This document shows positions 49,668-58,193 of a stretch of DNA of 64,000 nt, piece after piece. Numbering within the stretch: the stretch's first letter is position 1; the number at the start of each line of letters is the position of its first letter. This DNA comes from an uncultured Luteitalea sp. GTDB taxonomy: Bacteria; Acidobacteriota; Vicinamibacteria; Vicinamibacterales; Vicinamibacteraceae. The notes below the pieces were generated by a model. The model did no database searches and had not been told where the DNA came from. It saw only the letters and a list, made by a program, of their open reading frames with translations. The position numbers and the translations under genes are program-made. The stretch spans positions 310,001 through 374,000 of the forward strand of contig CAKTDA010000002.1 in NCBI GenBank assembly GCA_934541105.1, in the 5' to 3' direction.

Positions 49668-50002
49668 TCACCGCGGGTTCGGTGAGCCCCCGATCATCCC
49701 ACCGGCGATCGTCTGGAGCGACGAACGTGGCGGCGCGTCGATCCGGTGGGATGGATCGACCCAACCAATAATTTGGTCCATAACGGGCCGAATTGGACTT
49801 ACCTCTCTGAATAATCGGGCGTTTCCTGCGTCCGATGGTGTGGCAGGGAGGTTGCTCCGCTTCGCCGCACATCACAAGCCGTTCATCCCACCTGACATCC
49901 GGTTCATCACTGGCGGTGGGAGGGGTGCACGATTCGCGACGCTTCCGGAGTGAGGGCTCCGGACGCCCTTCGTGTGGATCTCGCGGAAGGAAGGGAGACA
50001 GG
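49668..50002 (+). promoter_or_regulatory. 335-base structured leader/promoter region before the TonB receptor
   Basis: No gene is seen. It holds a small hairpin at 49668-49685. An 11-bp inverted pair follows (CATCCCACCGG 49695-49705 with CCGGTGGGATG 49743-49753), as does an 8-bp one (GTCGATCC 49737-49744 with GGATCGAC 49753-49760). There is also an unusually AT-rich patch with AATAAT at 49767 and again at 49810. Further copies of the pairing sequences (CATCCCACC 49884-49892 and GGTGGGA 49915-49921) would lie in the transcript leader. Confidence 0.5.
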
Positions 50003-52939
50003 ATGAGAGGCACATTACTCGCCCTGATGGCAGCGCTGACGCTTGCCGTCGGGACCATGCCGGCGGCGGCCCAGGCGCCAACGGGCGACATTCTCGGCCG
50101 TGTCGTCGATACCTCGGGAGCCGTGCTTCCCGGCGTGATCGTGACCGTGAGCGGTGGCAGCCTGCTGCGGCCCCAGGCCGCAACCACTGGAGACACCGGC
50201 ACCTACCTGTTCCCGGGCCTTCAGCCCGGCAGCTACACCGTGCGGTTCGAGCTCACCGGCTTCAAGACGGTCGTGGTCGAACAGGTGCAGGTAAACGTCG
50301 GCACCAACACGACGACAAATGCCACGCTCGACGTCTCGACGCTCGAGGAGACCGTAACGGTCACGAGCGAGGCGCCGCTCGTGGACACGCGCAAGGTCGG
50401 CACCCGCACCAATTTCACGCAGGAGCAACTGCAGAACGTGCCGTCCGCACGCGACCCGTGGGTGATGCTCGAGCGCACGCCCGGCATCGCGATGGACCGC
50501 GCCAACGTCGGCGGCAGCCAGTCCGGCCAGCAGTCCGGGTACATCTCGCGCGGCGCGACGACCACCAACAACAAGTGGCTGCTCGACGGCGTGGACATCA
50601 CCGACCAGGCGGCCACGGGCGCGTCGGCCGTGTACTACGACTTCGACATGCTCGAGCAGATGCAGATCAGCACGGGCGGCAACGACGTGACGCAGCAGAC
50701 GGGCGGCGTCGGCATCAACCTCGTCACCAAGAGCGGCAGCGACCAGCTGCGCGGCTCGGGGCGCTACTACGTGACCGACGCGGATCTCGGCTCGACGAAC
50801 CTCACCGAGGATCTCCGCCGGCAGGGCGCGCGTTCGGGCGCGCCGATCCAGAACATCAAGGACTACGGCCTCGAGGGTGGCGGTCCCATCTGGCGGGGCC
50901 GCGCCTGGTTCTGGGGCTCCTACTCGAAGCAGAACATCAAGGTCGGCGTCGTCAACTTCTATCGCAAGGTGTCGGGCTGCCCGGTGAATGCCGCCGACCC
51001 GCTGGCCCAGTCGCTGTCGGTTGCCGAGATCAACAACTGCCTCAACACGGACCTGACCGCGCTCGACAACTACAACATCAAGGGCAGCGCGCTGCTCTTC
51101 GCGGGCAACACGTTCACCTGGCACAGCAACTTCGCCGACAAGGTCCGCAACGCGCGTGACGCGAGCGACACGCGCCCGTTCGAGACCACGTACATCCAGG
51201 AAGGCCCGGTCTGGACGCACAAGGCGAGCGACCGCCACGTGTTCAGCGATCGCCTGATTGCCGAGGCGGCCTACGCCCACGTCGGCGGCGGCTTCGGCCT
51301 CCTGTTCCAGGATCCGGCGAACCGGCAGATCCAGCCGCTCAACGATCTCGGCACGGGCCGGTGGGAACGCTCGTACAACCAGTCCACGTTCGAGCGGCCC
51401 GCGACGAGCGTGCAGCTGACGAGCACCTACTTCATGCCGGCGCGACTCGGCGGTGACCATGCGCTGAAGGTCGGCTACAACTTCCGCGACACGCCGTCGG
51501 TCTCCACGACGGTGTACGGCGGCGACGTGTATGCCCAGACGCGCAACGGCGTGCCCGAGCGCGCGCAGTTCTGGCGCAGCGCGTTCACCGAGTACGCGAT
51601 GACCACGCACAGCGCGTTCGTGCAGGACAACTTCACACGCGATCGCCTGACGCTCTCGGCAGGCCTCCGCTGGGATCGGCAGGACGATGCCGCACTCGCG
51701 AGTTCGGTGGACTCCAACCCGATGGTGCCGCAGTGGCTCCCCGGCATCGCGTTCCAGGGCGCCGACTCGGGCGTGGTGTTCTCGAACTGGTCGCCGCGCC
51801 TCGGCATGGGCTACGACCTCTTCGGCACCGGCCGCACCGTGCTGCGCTCGTCGTTCTCGATCTACTACGGCCAGATCGCGCCCGGCAGCCTCTCGGGCAC
51901 GCTGAACCCCGTGAGCGCCGCGAGCATCTCGTTCCCGTGGAACGACGCCAATGGCGACCGCGTCGTGCAGCTGGACGAAGTGACGCTCGAGCGCGCGCGC
52001 GTGATCACCTTCAGCGGCAACTACAACCCTGACAACCCGGGGTTCCTCGGCACGACCAACACCGTCGATCCCGGGCTGAAGAACGACAGGACGATCGAGT
52101 ACACGGCCACGGCGGATCACCAGCTGGGGAACCGCGTCGCTGTGTCGCTCAGCTACATCTACCGCCGGTACTCGGACTTCCGCTTCGATCAGCGCGTCGG
52201 CATCAGCGAGTCGAACTGGGTGCCGACCACCTACCAGCCGACGTGCGCCGCGGCGGCGACGTCCTGCCCGCAGCTCACGTACTTCCAGCCGAACATCAGC
52301 ATCCCCGGCGTGCAGCGCCTTGTGAACCGCGGCGGCTACACCCGCGACTTCAACGGCATCGAGGCGGTGTTCACCAAGCGCATGGCCGACCGCTGGATGC
52401 TCGACATGAACTACGGCTACAACAGCGCCGTCGACAACTACTCGACGATCCAGGGCTACAGCACGACCTTCGACCCGACCAACCATGCCAACTACAACGG
52501 CCGTCAGTACGCCGTGGAGGCTGGCGGCAGCGGCATCGACAACGTGTTCGTCAACGCCAGGCACATGTTCAAGGTGGCCGGCGTGTACGTGGCACCGTGG
52601 GACATCAACGTCGGCGCGACCTACAACCTGCGACAGGGCTACCTGTTTCCGCAGCGCATCCTGTCGCCGAATCGGACCGGCTCGGCGGGCACCGTCAACC
52701 TGCTCCTCCAGCCGTTCGGCGAGAGCCGGTACGACACGTTCCAGATGGTGGACGCGCGCGTCGCCAAGCGCTTCGTGTTCGGCCGCCGCAGCGTCGAGGC
52801 CAGCCTCGACATCTTCAACGTCGGCAACGTCAACACCGTGCTCACGCGCAACCTGAACCAGGCCGCCGGCACCGCCAACCAGGTGACGGGCATCGTGGCG
52901 CCGCGCGTGCTCAGGCTCGGCGTCCGCGTCGTGTTCTGA
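50003..52939 (+). CDS. Oar-like TonB-dependent outer-membrane receptor
   Basis: The 978-residue protein has a signal peptide (ending PAAAQAP), a carboxypeptidase-regulatory-like domain (GRVVDTSGAVLPGVIVTVSG), a plug (TTNNKWLLDGVDITD, GGVGINLVTKSGSDQLRG) and a large beta-barrel ending VLRLGVRVVF. It has few Cys residues and no recognised TonB box. A strong Shine-Dalgarno (GGAAGGAAGGGAG) precedes ATG 50003. A long structured upstream region and a strong terminator downstream mark it as a single transcription unit. The substrate is unknown. Confidence 0.9.
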   Translation: MRGTLLALMAALTLAVGTMPAAAQAPTGDILGRVVDTSGAVLPGVIVTVSGGSLLRPQAATTGDTGTYLFPGLQPGSYTVRFELTGFKTVVVEQVQVNVGTNTTTNATLDVSTLEETVTVTSEAPLVDTRKVGTRTNFTQEQLQNVPSARDPWVMLERTPGIAMDRANVGGSQSGQQSGYISRGATTTNNKWLLDGVDITDQAATGASAVYYDFDMLEQMQISTGGNDVTQQTGGVGINLVTKSGSDQLRGSGRYYVTDADLGSTNLTEDLRRQGARSGAPIQNIKDYGLEGGGPIWRGRAWFWGSYSKQNIKVGVVNFYRKVSGCPVNAADPLAQSLSVAEINNCLNTDLTALDNYNIKGSALLFAGNTFTWHSNFADKVRNARDASDTRPFETTYIQEGPVWTHKASDRHVFSDRLIAEAAYAHVGGGFGLLFQDPANRQIQPLNDLGTGRWERSYNQSTFERPATSVQLTSTYFMPARLGGDHALKVGYNFRDTPSVSTTVYGGDVYAQTRNGVPERAQFWRSAFTEYAMTTHSAFVQDNFTRDRLTLSAGLRWDRQDDAALASSVDSNPMVPQWLPGIAFQGADSGVVFSNWSPRLGMGYDLFGTGRTVLRSSFSIYYGQIAPGSLSGTLNPVSAASISFPWNDANGDRVVQLDEVTLERARVITFSGNYNPDNPGFLGTTNTVDPGLKNDRTIEYTATADHQLGNRVAVSLSYIYRRYSDFRFDQRVGISESNWVPTTYQPTCAAAATSCPQLTYFQPNISIPGVQRLVNRGGYTRDFNGIEAVFTKRMADRWMLDMNYGYNSAVDNYSTIQGYSTTFDPTNHANYNGRQYAVEAGGSGIDNVFVNARHMFKVAGVYVAPWDINVGATYNLRQGYLFPQRILSPNRTGSAGTVNLLLQPFGESRYDTFQMVDARVAKRFVFGRRSVEASLDIFNVGNVNTVLTRNLNQAAGTANQVTGIVAPRVLRLGVRVVF

Positions 52940-52977
52940 GATCCGTACGCATTCCGGCACGGCCGGACGTCCAATCG

Positions 52978-53008
52978 CGGGGGCGGCACCACGAGGTGTC
53001 CGCCCCCG
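52978..53008 (+). terminator. Strong intrinsic-type terminator after the TonB receptor
   Basis: CGGGGGCGG (52978-52986) pairs with CCGCCCCCG (53000-53008), extended inside by CACC/GGTG with one bulged T, and followed by TTCTCGT. It lies 38 bases after the receptor stop codon. Confidence 0.75.
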
Positions 53009-53047
53009 TTCTCGTATGGCTGACTAGGCCGGATCGCCGAGCCGACG

Positions 53048-53067
53048 CATACTCCCCGGAACGGAGG
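53048..53067 (+). promoter_or_regulatory. -10 box CATACT and Shine-Dalgarno of the metallothionein gene
   Basis: CATACT (53048-53053) would start transcription near 53060, directly before GGAGG (53063-53067), which is seven bases from ATG 53075. Unlike many neighbours this gene has a proper short leader. Confidence 0.45.
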
Positions 53068-53074
53068 CCCACCC

Positions 53075-53230
53075 ATGGCGAACGAGAACGCGACGCACAA
53101 GTGTGCGCACCCGAGTTGCGTCTGTCAGATTCCGTCCAACCAGAAGTACTGCAGCGACTACTGCAAGTCCGCCCCTGAAACCGAGTTCCGGTGCTACTGC
53201 CAGCACCCGGACTGTCGCAAGGCCCAATAG
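53075..53230 (+). CDS. Small bacterial metallothionein
   Basis: The 51-residue protein has eight Cys (10, 15, 17, 26, 30, 40, 42, 47) and three His (8, 12, 44). The order KCAxPxCVC ... YCSDYC ... CYCQHPDC closely follows cyanobacterial SmtA/BmtA-type metallothioneins (Metallothio_Pro family), including the YCSxxC zinc-finger-like turn and the C-terminal CxCxHxxC. It should bind Zn, Cd or Cu in the cytoplasm; no signal peptide is present. GGAGG lies seven bases before the ATG. It converges on the sensor gene of the blue-copper-like cluster with only 13 bases between. Confidence 0.88.
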   Translation: MANENATHKCAHPSCVCQIPSNQKYCSDYCKSAPETEFRCYCQHPDCRKAQ

Positions 53231-53243
53231 GCGCGGCGCGGCC

Positions 53244-54611
53244 TCAGGCGGCGGTGTCGTCCGTCGCCGGGGCCGTGGCCGTCGCGCCGGGCTCCGCGGT
53301 CCGGTAGTCGATTCCCGTCCCGACCGCCATCTCCTTCTCGCGCACGACCTCGAGATCACCGAGCAGCCTCAGCTCGGCGGCGTTGTCCTCGATCAGGGTG
53401 TCGAACAGTTCCAGCGTGTCGGCCGGCAGCCGCCCTTCGGCTTCGAGCCGGATCAACTGCATGTTCGCGAGGAAGTTGTTCACGAGGTCGTGCACGGTCG
53501 TCATCGTCGCGCGGAACACGCGCAGGCGCTGGGCCTCGACCTCCGCATGATGACGCCGCAGGCTTGCGGCCATCGCGTTGACCGCGCGTGCCAGCGTCTG
53601 CACCTCCGCGCTGCCCCGCTCGGGAACCTGCCGCTCCCAGTCACCGGCGGCCGTCTCCGTTGCGGCCCGGGAGATGTCGGCGAGCGCACGAGTCACACGT
53701 CCGCTGAAGACGAGCGCGGCCGCCAGCGCGGCCGCGAAGATTGACACACCGCCGATCGCGACCTGCAAGCGGACCTCGCGCAGCGATTGCCGCGTGGGCT
53801 GCCAGTCCTGCATCAGGAGGAGACGGGCATCCGGAACGGCGCCGGCATCGGTGAGCGGGTAGGCAGCGGCCACGAACGCACCGGAGCCGACGTCACGGAT
53901 CCCCGGCTCCTCCGACGCCAGCAGTGCCTCGCCTGCCAGCAGCGAATCGAGATCGCGCTGCGCCGACGGTGCAAGGCTCGTTGCGGCAACCTGATGGCCG
54001 GCCACGAGCGTGATCTCGCAGCGCGTGATGGCAGCCAGCTCGCGCGCGACCGCGTCGTCGAGCCTGTATCCCACGACGATGGCGCCGAGGACCTCGTCGG
54101 CAAAGCGCGCAGGCTCGGCAACGAGGAGGTACAACGCACCGCCGACGTTCGCGAGGCGACGCGTCGCCGTCGTGCCCGAGGCTGCCTCCGACAGCGCCTG
54201 CTGCACCTCGGGCGTCAGCGCGCCGCCGGGCCAACCCGCGCGTCCCGCGACGCTGCTGCGGCGGCTGCCGACGACGAGGAAGGCGGCGTCGAGCTGCGAC
54301 CTGTAGTCTGTCGCCATCGCATCCATCGTCGCGGCGTCGCCCGCAAGCTGCGGGTCCACGAGGTGCGCGCGGAACACCGGCAGTCCGACGATGAGGCGCG
54401 CCTGTACGCCGGCCTCGCGCGCCTGGTTCTGGAGAAGCCGCTCGAAGGCATGCCGCGCGGACAGGAGATCACGGGCAGCACCCTCGAGGGCCCGGCGGGT
54501 CACGACGCGCGACGTCACGACGACCGCCGACCCGAGCGACAAGGCAATGAGCAGGCTCACGCCAACCGCAACGTGTGCCTGCATCCGACGGTGCCAGCCG
54601 ATGGGCGTCAC
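53244..54611 (-). CDS. Membrane sensor with HAMP and a DHp-like helix pair but no kinase domain
   Basis: The protein has 455 residues. It has one N-terminal helix, a ~240-residue periplasmic sensor (Cache/CHASE-like), a second helix (AIGGVSIFAAALAAALVFSG), HAMP (~310-360), then a helical segment containing TTVHDLVNNFLANMQL and DNAAELRLLGDLEVV, ending EKEMAVGTGIDY. This resembles a histidine-kinase dimerisation domain, yet no HATPase, GGDEF or methyl-accepting domain follows. Its stop lies 13 bases from the metallothionein stop. It is the last gene of a minus-strand cluster with a porin-like barrel and a cupredoxin. Confidence 0.75.
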   Translation of the reverse strand: MTPIGWHRRMQAHVAVGVSLLIALSLGSAVVVTSRVVTRRALEGAARDLLSARHAFERLLQNQAREAGVQARLIVGLPVFRAHLVDPQLAGDAATMDAMATDYRSQLDAAFLVVGSRRSSVAGRAGWPGGALTPEVQQALSEAASGTTATRRLANVGGALYLLVAEPARFADEVLGAIVVGYRLDDAVARELAAITRCEITLVAGHQVAATSLAPSAQRDLDSLLAGEALLASEEPGIRDVGSGAFVAAAYPLTDAGAVPDARLLLMQDWQPTRQSLREVRLQVAIGGVSIFAAALAAALVFSGRVTRALADISRAATETAAGDWERQVPERGSAEVQTLARAVNAMAASLRRHHAEVEAQRLRVFRATMTTVHDLVNNFLANMQLIRLEAEGRLPADTLELFDTLIEDNAAELRLLGDLEVVREKEMAVGTGIDYRTAEPGATATAPATDDTAA

Positions 54612-54617
54612 GGCGGA

Positions 54618-55646
54618 TCAGTCGCGTCGGAGGGACCAGGTCAGCGCGGCGTCGAGCGACACGCGGCTCGTGCGGGCGAGCAGCGGCGACTGCCGCAGCA
54701 GGCCGACCTGTGCCGTCAGGCCCTTCGGCAGCCGCACACGCGCGCCGACGGTCTGGCGGTTCGCCACCCACTCGGTGAACGTCTGGTCGTGGTAGGTGAA
54801 CGGCCGCGGCGACGCATACCGCAGGCGCTCGGCGCGGACGACGGCGGTGACCGGCCCCATGAAGCGGCGATGGATGAAGCCGTCCACGTACCAGCCCGAG
54901 GTCTCGGGCGCGCTCCAGGGGCGTCCCTGGATCCACTCGCCGCGCACGAGCACGCCACCGTGGGCGAAGCGCCCGTCGATGCCGGTGAACGAGAGCCGGC
55001 CGGTCGCGAAGCGGGCCGGCGCATAGGGCTCGCTCGTGACGCGGCTCACGCCGACGACGAGCGCCTTGTAGTACGCCTGCGCGCGGACCGTGGCGCTGAT
55101 GCCGCCGCGACGCCTTGCCTCGCCGATGTCGCCCGGCGTGCCGACGCTCGCTTCCACCTGCAGCCGCGGACTGCCCGCGACGACGTTCACGCCGCGTTCG
55201 AGGAAGTTGTTGCTGACCGACCAGTAGTCGTCGTACCGGATGAGCGGTGCGCGGAGGAACCCCTGGTAGGCGTGGTCGCTGCGGTTGTGTATGCCGAATG
55301 GCGTCCGGTACTGGCCGCCGCGCACGCCGACGATCCACGAGCCACGGCGGACGATTCGCTCGACGTAGGCTTCCGACAGCGAGAGCCGGCCCCCGTATGG
55401 GTAGGCACCCCCGAACGCATCGGAGACGTCCGCCGTGCGTGCCGCCCACGTCGTCTCGACGTGGACCCGATAGTCACCGACGTCGCCGAAGACGCGCAGC
55501 TGCGCCGCACCAGCCGCCGTGTCACCCTCGGTCGAGAACCCCGTCGTGCCGTCGAGCTCCATCGAGAGCGACTGCGCCGATGCGCTCGCGCCTGCGGCAA
55601 GGCAGACGGCCAGCCCCAGGGCCGCGGCGTGCATCGTCACGGCCAT
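54618..55646 (-). CDS. Outer-membrane beta-barrel (porin-like) protein
   Basis: The 342-residue protein has a signal peptide (ending SASAQS), then alternating amphipathic strands rich in aromatic girdle residues (for example YRVHVETTWAARTADVSD, GSWIVGVRGGQYRTPFGIHN, LQVEASVGTPGDIGE). This is consistent with a 14-16-strand barrel such as a porin or OM channel. ATG 55646 overlaps the upstream cupredoxin by ten bases and its stop is six bases from the sensor start, so the three genes are one operon. The substrate is unknown. Confidence 0.75.
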   Translation of the reverse strand: MAVTMHAAALGLAVCLAAGASASAQSLSMELDGTTGFSTEGDTAAGAAQLRVFGDVGDYRVHVETTWAARTADVSDAFGGAYPYGGRLSLSEAYVERIVRRGSWIVGVRGGQYRTPFGIHNRSDHAYQGFLRAPLIRYDDYWSVSNNFLERGVNVVAGSPRLQVEASVGTPGDIGEARRRGGISATVRAQAYYKALVVGVSRVTSEPYAPARFATGRLSFTGIDGRFAHGGVLVRGEWIQGRPWSAPETSGWYVDGFIHRRFMGPVTAVVRAERLRYASPRPFTYHDQTFTEWVANRQTVGARVRLPKGLTAQVGLLRQSPLLARTSRVSLDAALTWSLRRD

Positions 55647-56212
55647 GCGACCTCCAGGACCGCTCCTGACGCGACGTCGATGCTGCCGTTGGCAATCGGC
55701 CCATTCGACCGCCATGCCTGCCAGCGGTACGTGCCGGGCTCGACATCGGCAATCCGGAACCGGCCGTCGCCATCGGATGTGGCAAACCAGGGCGAGTCCA
55801 CGGCGACGATGTAGCCGGCCATGTTCGGGTGGATGTTGCAGAACAGCCGGCTGACGCCGGGCTCACTGAACGTCACCTGCCGCGTCGCGCCGACCGGGTA
55901 GATGCCGAGATCGAAGCGCTTGCCGTCGCGGAACGAGAACACGTTGTGGAACACACGGTCGTCGTTCGGGAAGTCCACGATCGTGCCGGTACGGATGGCG
56001 AGCACGTGCGGGGCGAACTTCAGGCTCCGCTGGTGCAGCACCGCCTTCGGGGCCCGGGAACCCCGTGCGCTCGTCTCGAGCCAGACCACGGCATTCGCCA
56101 CGGGTCGGCCGCCTGCCGACGCCGAGCCCACGAGCTCGAGCGGCGGCTGGACGGCTCGCGTGGGCACCACGAGGAGGGCGAGCGACAGCGCGAGCAGGAA
56201 GTGACGGGCCAT
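55637..56212 (-). CDS. Exported cupredoxin-like (type 1 copper) protein
   Basis: The 191-residue protein has a signal peptide (ending VPTRAVQ), a beta-sandwich and a full type 1 copper ligand set: His89 (DRVFHNVFSF), then Cys125, His128 and Met131 in LFCNIHPNM. The fold resembles proteins annotated as plastocyanin/methylamine-utilisation type. It also carries a short carboxypeptidase-regulatory-like C-terminal part (GDGRFRIADVEPGTYRWQAW). ATG 56212 is preferred over 56254 because it opens the signal peptide. It is the first gene of the cupredoxin-barrel-sensor operon. Confidence 0.85.
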   Translation of the reverse strand: MARHFLLALSLALLVVPTRAVQPPLELVGSASAGGRPVANAVVWLETSARGSRAPKAVLHQRSLKFAPHVLAIRTGTIVDFPNDDRVFHNVFSFRDGKRFDLGIYPVGATRQVTFSEPGVSRLFCNIHPNMAGYIVAVDSPWFATSDGDGRFRIADVEPGTYRWQAWRSNGPIANGSIDVASGAVLEVAWP

Positions 56213-56260
56213 GCGGTGCCAGTGCCACAGGAAATCGGCGCCGCGAACGGCCACGTGAAC

Positions 56261-57049
56261 TCAGCGCGCGATCTCGTAGAGGGCAATCGCGACCGCCGTT
56301 GCGACGTTCACCGAGTCCGCGCCGGTGGCCATGGGGATGGAGGCCCGCGAGGAGCAGGCCGCGAGTGTTGCCTCCGAGAGGCCGGCGCCCTCGTTGCCGA
56401 CAACGACGGCGAGCGCGCCCGACCCGGCGCGCTCCGCCAGGACCTCTGCGAGCGTGGCCGGCGCGGCTGGCATCAGCGCGATTGCGTGGACCCCTTCGCC
56501 TGCGAGGACGGCGAGCACCTCCGCCATCGGCGCCTGTGCCCATGGCACCTGGAGGACCGCACCAAGCGACGTCCGGATTGCCTTTCGATAGAGCGGGTCG
56601 GGGCACCTGTCGTCGAGCAGCACTCCAGCCGCGCCGAAGGCGTGCGCGTTGCGAAAGCAGCCGCCGACGTTGTCCACGTCGACGAGGTGCTCTGCGGCGA
56701 CAAACACCGGCCGGCGCCCGGCGCCCGTCGCGGCGAGCACGACATCACGAGCCGTGCGCGAGGGCGGACGCCTCACGACCGCCAGCACGCCGCGGTGGAA
56801 GTTGAACCCCGTGACCGCCTGCATCTCCGCCGGAGAGACGACGACGAGCCGGTTGCCGAGAGTCGCTTCCAGTCGAAGGGCGGCTGCGGCTGCTGGCGTC
56901 GCCAGCGCGTGCAGGATCGCCCCGGGTCCGAGGCAGGCAAGCGTCCGCGCGAGCACGATCCGGCCCTCGGCGACGAAGACGCCGGCGGTGCGCGCCCGCT
57001 CTGGCTGGGTCAGCAGCGCGGCCCAGTCGGCGGTCGTCGAATCGGGCAT
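56261..57049 (-). CDS. SpoU/TrmH-family RNA 2'-O-methyltransferase
   Basis: The 262-residue protein has an N-terminal substrate-binding domain (~1-95, with the FVAEGRIVLARTL opening) and a SPOUT domain with the three motifs HLVDVDNVGGCFRNAHAFGA (motif 1), VVGNEGAGLSEATLAAC (motif 2) and SIPMATGADSVNVATAVAIALYE (motif 3). It methylates rRNA or tRNA ribose; the target is not determinable. It sits between the cupredoxin operon and the phosphotriesterase gene on the same strand. Confidence 0.9.
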   Translation of the reverse strand: MPDSTTADWAALLTQPERARTAGVFVAEGRIVLARTLACLGPGAILHALATPAAAAALRLEATLGNRLVVVSPAEMQAVTGFNFHRGVLAVVRRPPSRTARDVVLAATGAGRRPVFVAAEHLVDVDNVGGCFRNAHAFGAAGVLLDDRCPDPLYRKAIRTSLGAVLQVPWAQAPMAEVLAVLAGEGVHAIALMPAAPATLAEVLAERAGSGALAVVVGNEGAGLSEATLAACSSRASIPMATGADSVNVATAVAIALYEIAR

Positions 57050-57099
57050 CCCGGGCTCGTCGGGCACGACGGACACGTGGCGGCGGGGCGGCGCGCTGC

Positions 57100-58110
57100 T
57101 CAGCCGCGCCGCGCGAGCGCCCGCGCCGGGTTCGTGACGAGCAGCTGCGTGACGGCGGGCTCGCCGAGCGCCTCGCGAATGGCCGGCACGAACGCGCGGA
57201 ACATGGTGTCGTACGGCCGGAAGGTGCCGCCGCCCGGCTCGCCGACGTGGTACCAGCCCGCGTCGTGCGAGACGAGCACCTTGCCGAGATGTCCCGCGTC
57301 GGCCATCGCCTTCACGAGCTCGACATGCCGGCCGACCGAGTCCGGCGAGATGCCGTCGAACTCCACCCACGCGCCGCGCTCCGCGGCACGGCGATGCTGG
57401 GCGGTGTCGCCCTCGCCGTGGGCATGGACCCAGATGAAGGCGTCGAGCGGCACGCCCTGCTCCTGGAGCACGTCGAGTTCCTGCTGCGCAGCCGTGCCAT
57501 CGCCGGTGTGCGAGGCAATCGGCAGTCCCGTCGCCTTGTGCGTCAGTGCCGCGGCCTCCACGAGGCGGCGGTCGATGTCGGACAGCGGGCCGGGATCGAC
57601 GCCGATCTTCATGAATCCTGGCAGCATGTCGGTGCTGTCGATGCCCTGCCGCGCCTCGTTGATCCAGCGGTCGGCGAGCTGGCGTGCCGACTCGCGATGG
57701 GCGTGCGCCGGCAGGTGCTTGTCGGCGGCGGCACCGTAGTAGCCGGTGTTGCTCACGATGAGGAGGCCCGACTCGCGCGAGAGCCGTCGCAGCAGTCCCG
57801 GATCGCGTCCGAGGAAGGCGGGCGTGCACTCGACGAGCGTCCGGCAGCCGAGCTCGCGCGCCTGCTGGAGATGCGGGAGCGCCGTGCGGAACACCTCCTC
57901 GGTGTCGTAGCGGCTCCGACGCACCTGGTCGGCACCGATGAAGTCCACCATCACGTGCTCGTGCATGAGCACCATGCCGAGGTCGCTGGCCGGGACCTCG
58001 CCCGTCACCGTCGAGACCGTGCCGCCGACGGCCTGGGCGAATGCCGACGGGGCACTCGCCAGGGCGGCAAGCGAGGCAAGGAACGTGCGTCTGTCGGGCA
58101 TGTCGGGCAT
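57100..58110 (-). CDS. Phosphotriesterase-family metal-dependent hydrolase, Tat-exported
   Basis: The 336-residue amidohydrolase has a twin-arginine signal (DRRTFLASLAALASAPSAFA) and the binuclear metal site: HEH (His50, His52), the bridging lysine in FMKIG, ASHTGDG, VHAHGEGD, and the Asp of VSHDAGW. Family members are lactonases or phosphotriesterases; most natural members act on lactones. ATG 58110 is the start; ATG 58101 is also possible. It diverges from the next hydrolase gene with an 83-base gap. Confidence 0.87.
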   Translation of the reverse strand: MPDMPDRRTFLASLAALASAPSAFAQAVGGTVSTVTGEVPASDLGMVLMHEHVMVDFIGADQVRRSRYDTEEVFRTALPHLQQARELGCRTLVECTPAFLGRDPGLLRRLSRESGLLIVSNTGYYGAAADKHLPAHAHRESARQLADRWINEARQGIDSTDMLPGFMKIGVDPGPLSDIDRRLVEAAALTHKATGLPIASHTGDGTAAQQELDVLQEQGVPLDAFIWVHAHGEGDTAQHRRAAERGAWVEFDGISPDSVGRHVELVKAMADAGHLGKVLVSHDAGWYHVGEPGGGTFRPYDTMFRAFVPAIREALGEPAVTQLLVTNPARALARRG

Positions 58111-58181
58111 TCTGTGCCGAACGTCCCGCCGGGGCAAACGCGAGCAGGCCCGCGCCGTCCGGGGACCGGCCCATGGCCCTA

Positions 58182-58187
58182 TACAAT
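58182..58187 (+). promoter_or_regulatory. -10 box TACAAT, leaderless
   Basis: TACAAT (5 of 6 matches to TATAAT) is followed by six bases and GTG 58194. Confidence 0.6.
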
Positions 58188-58193
58188 CGGCGG

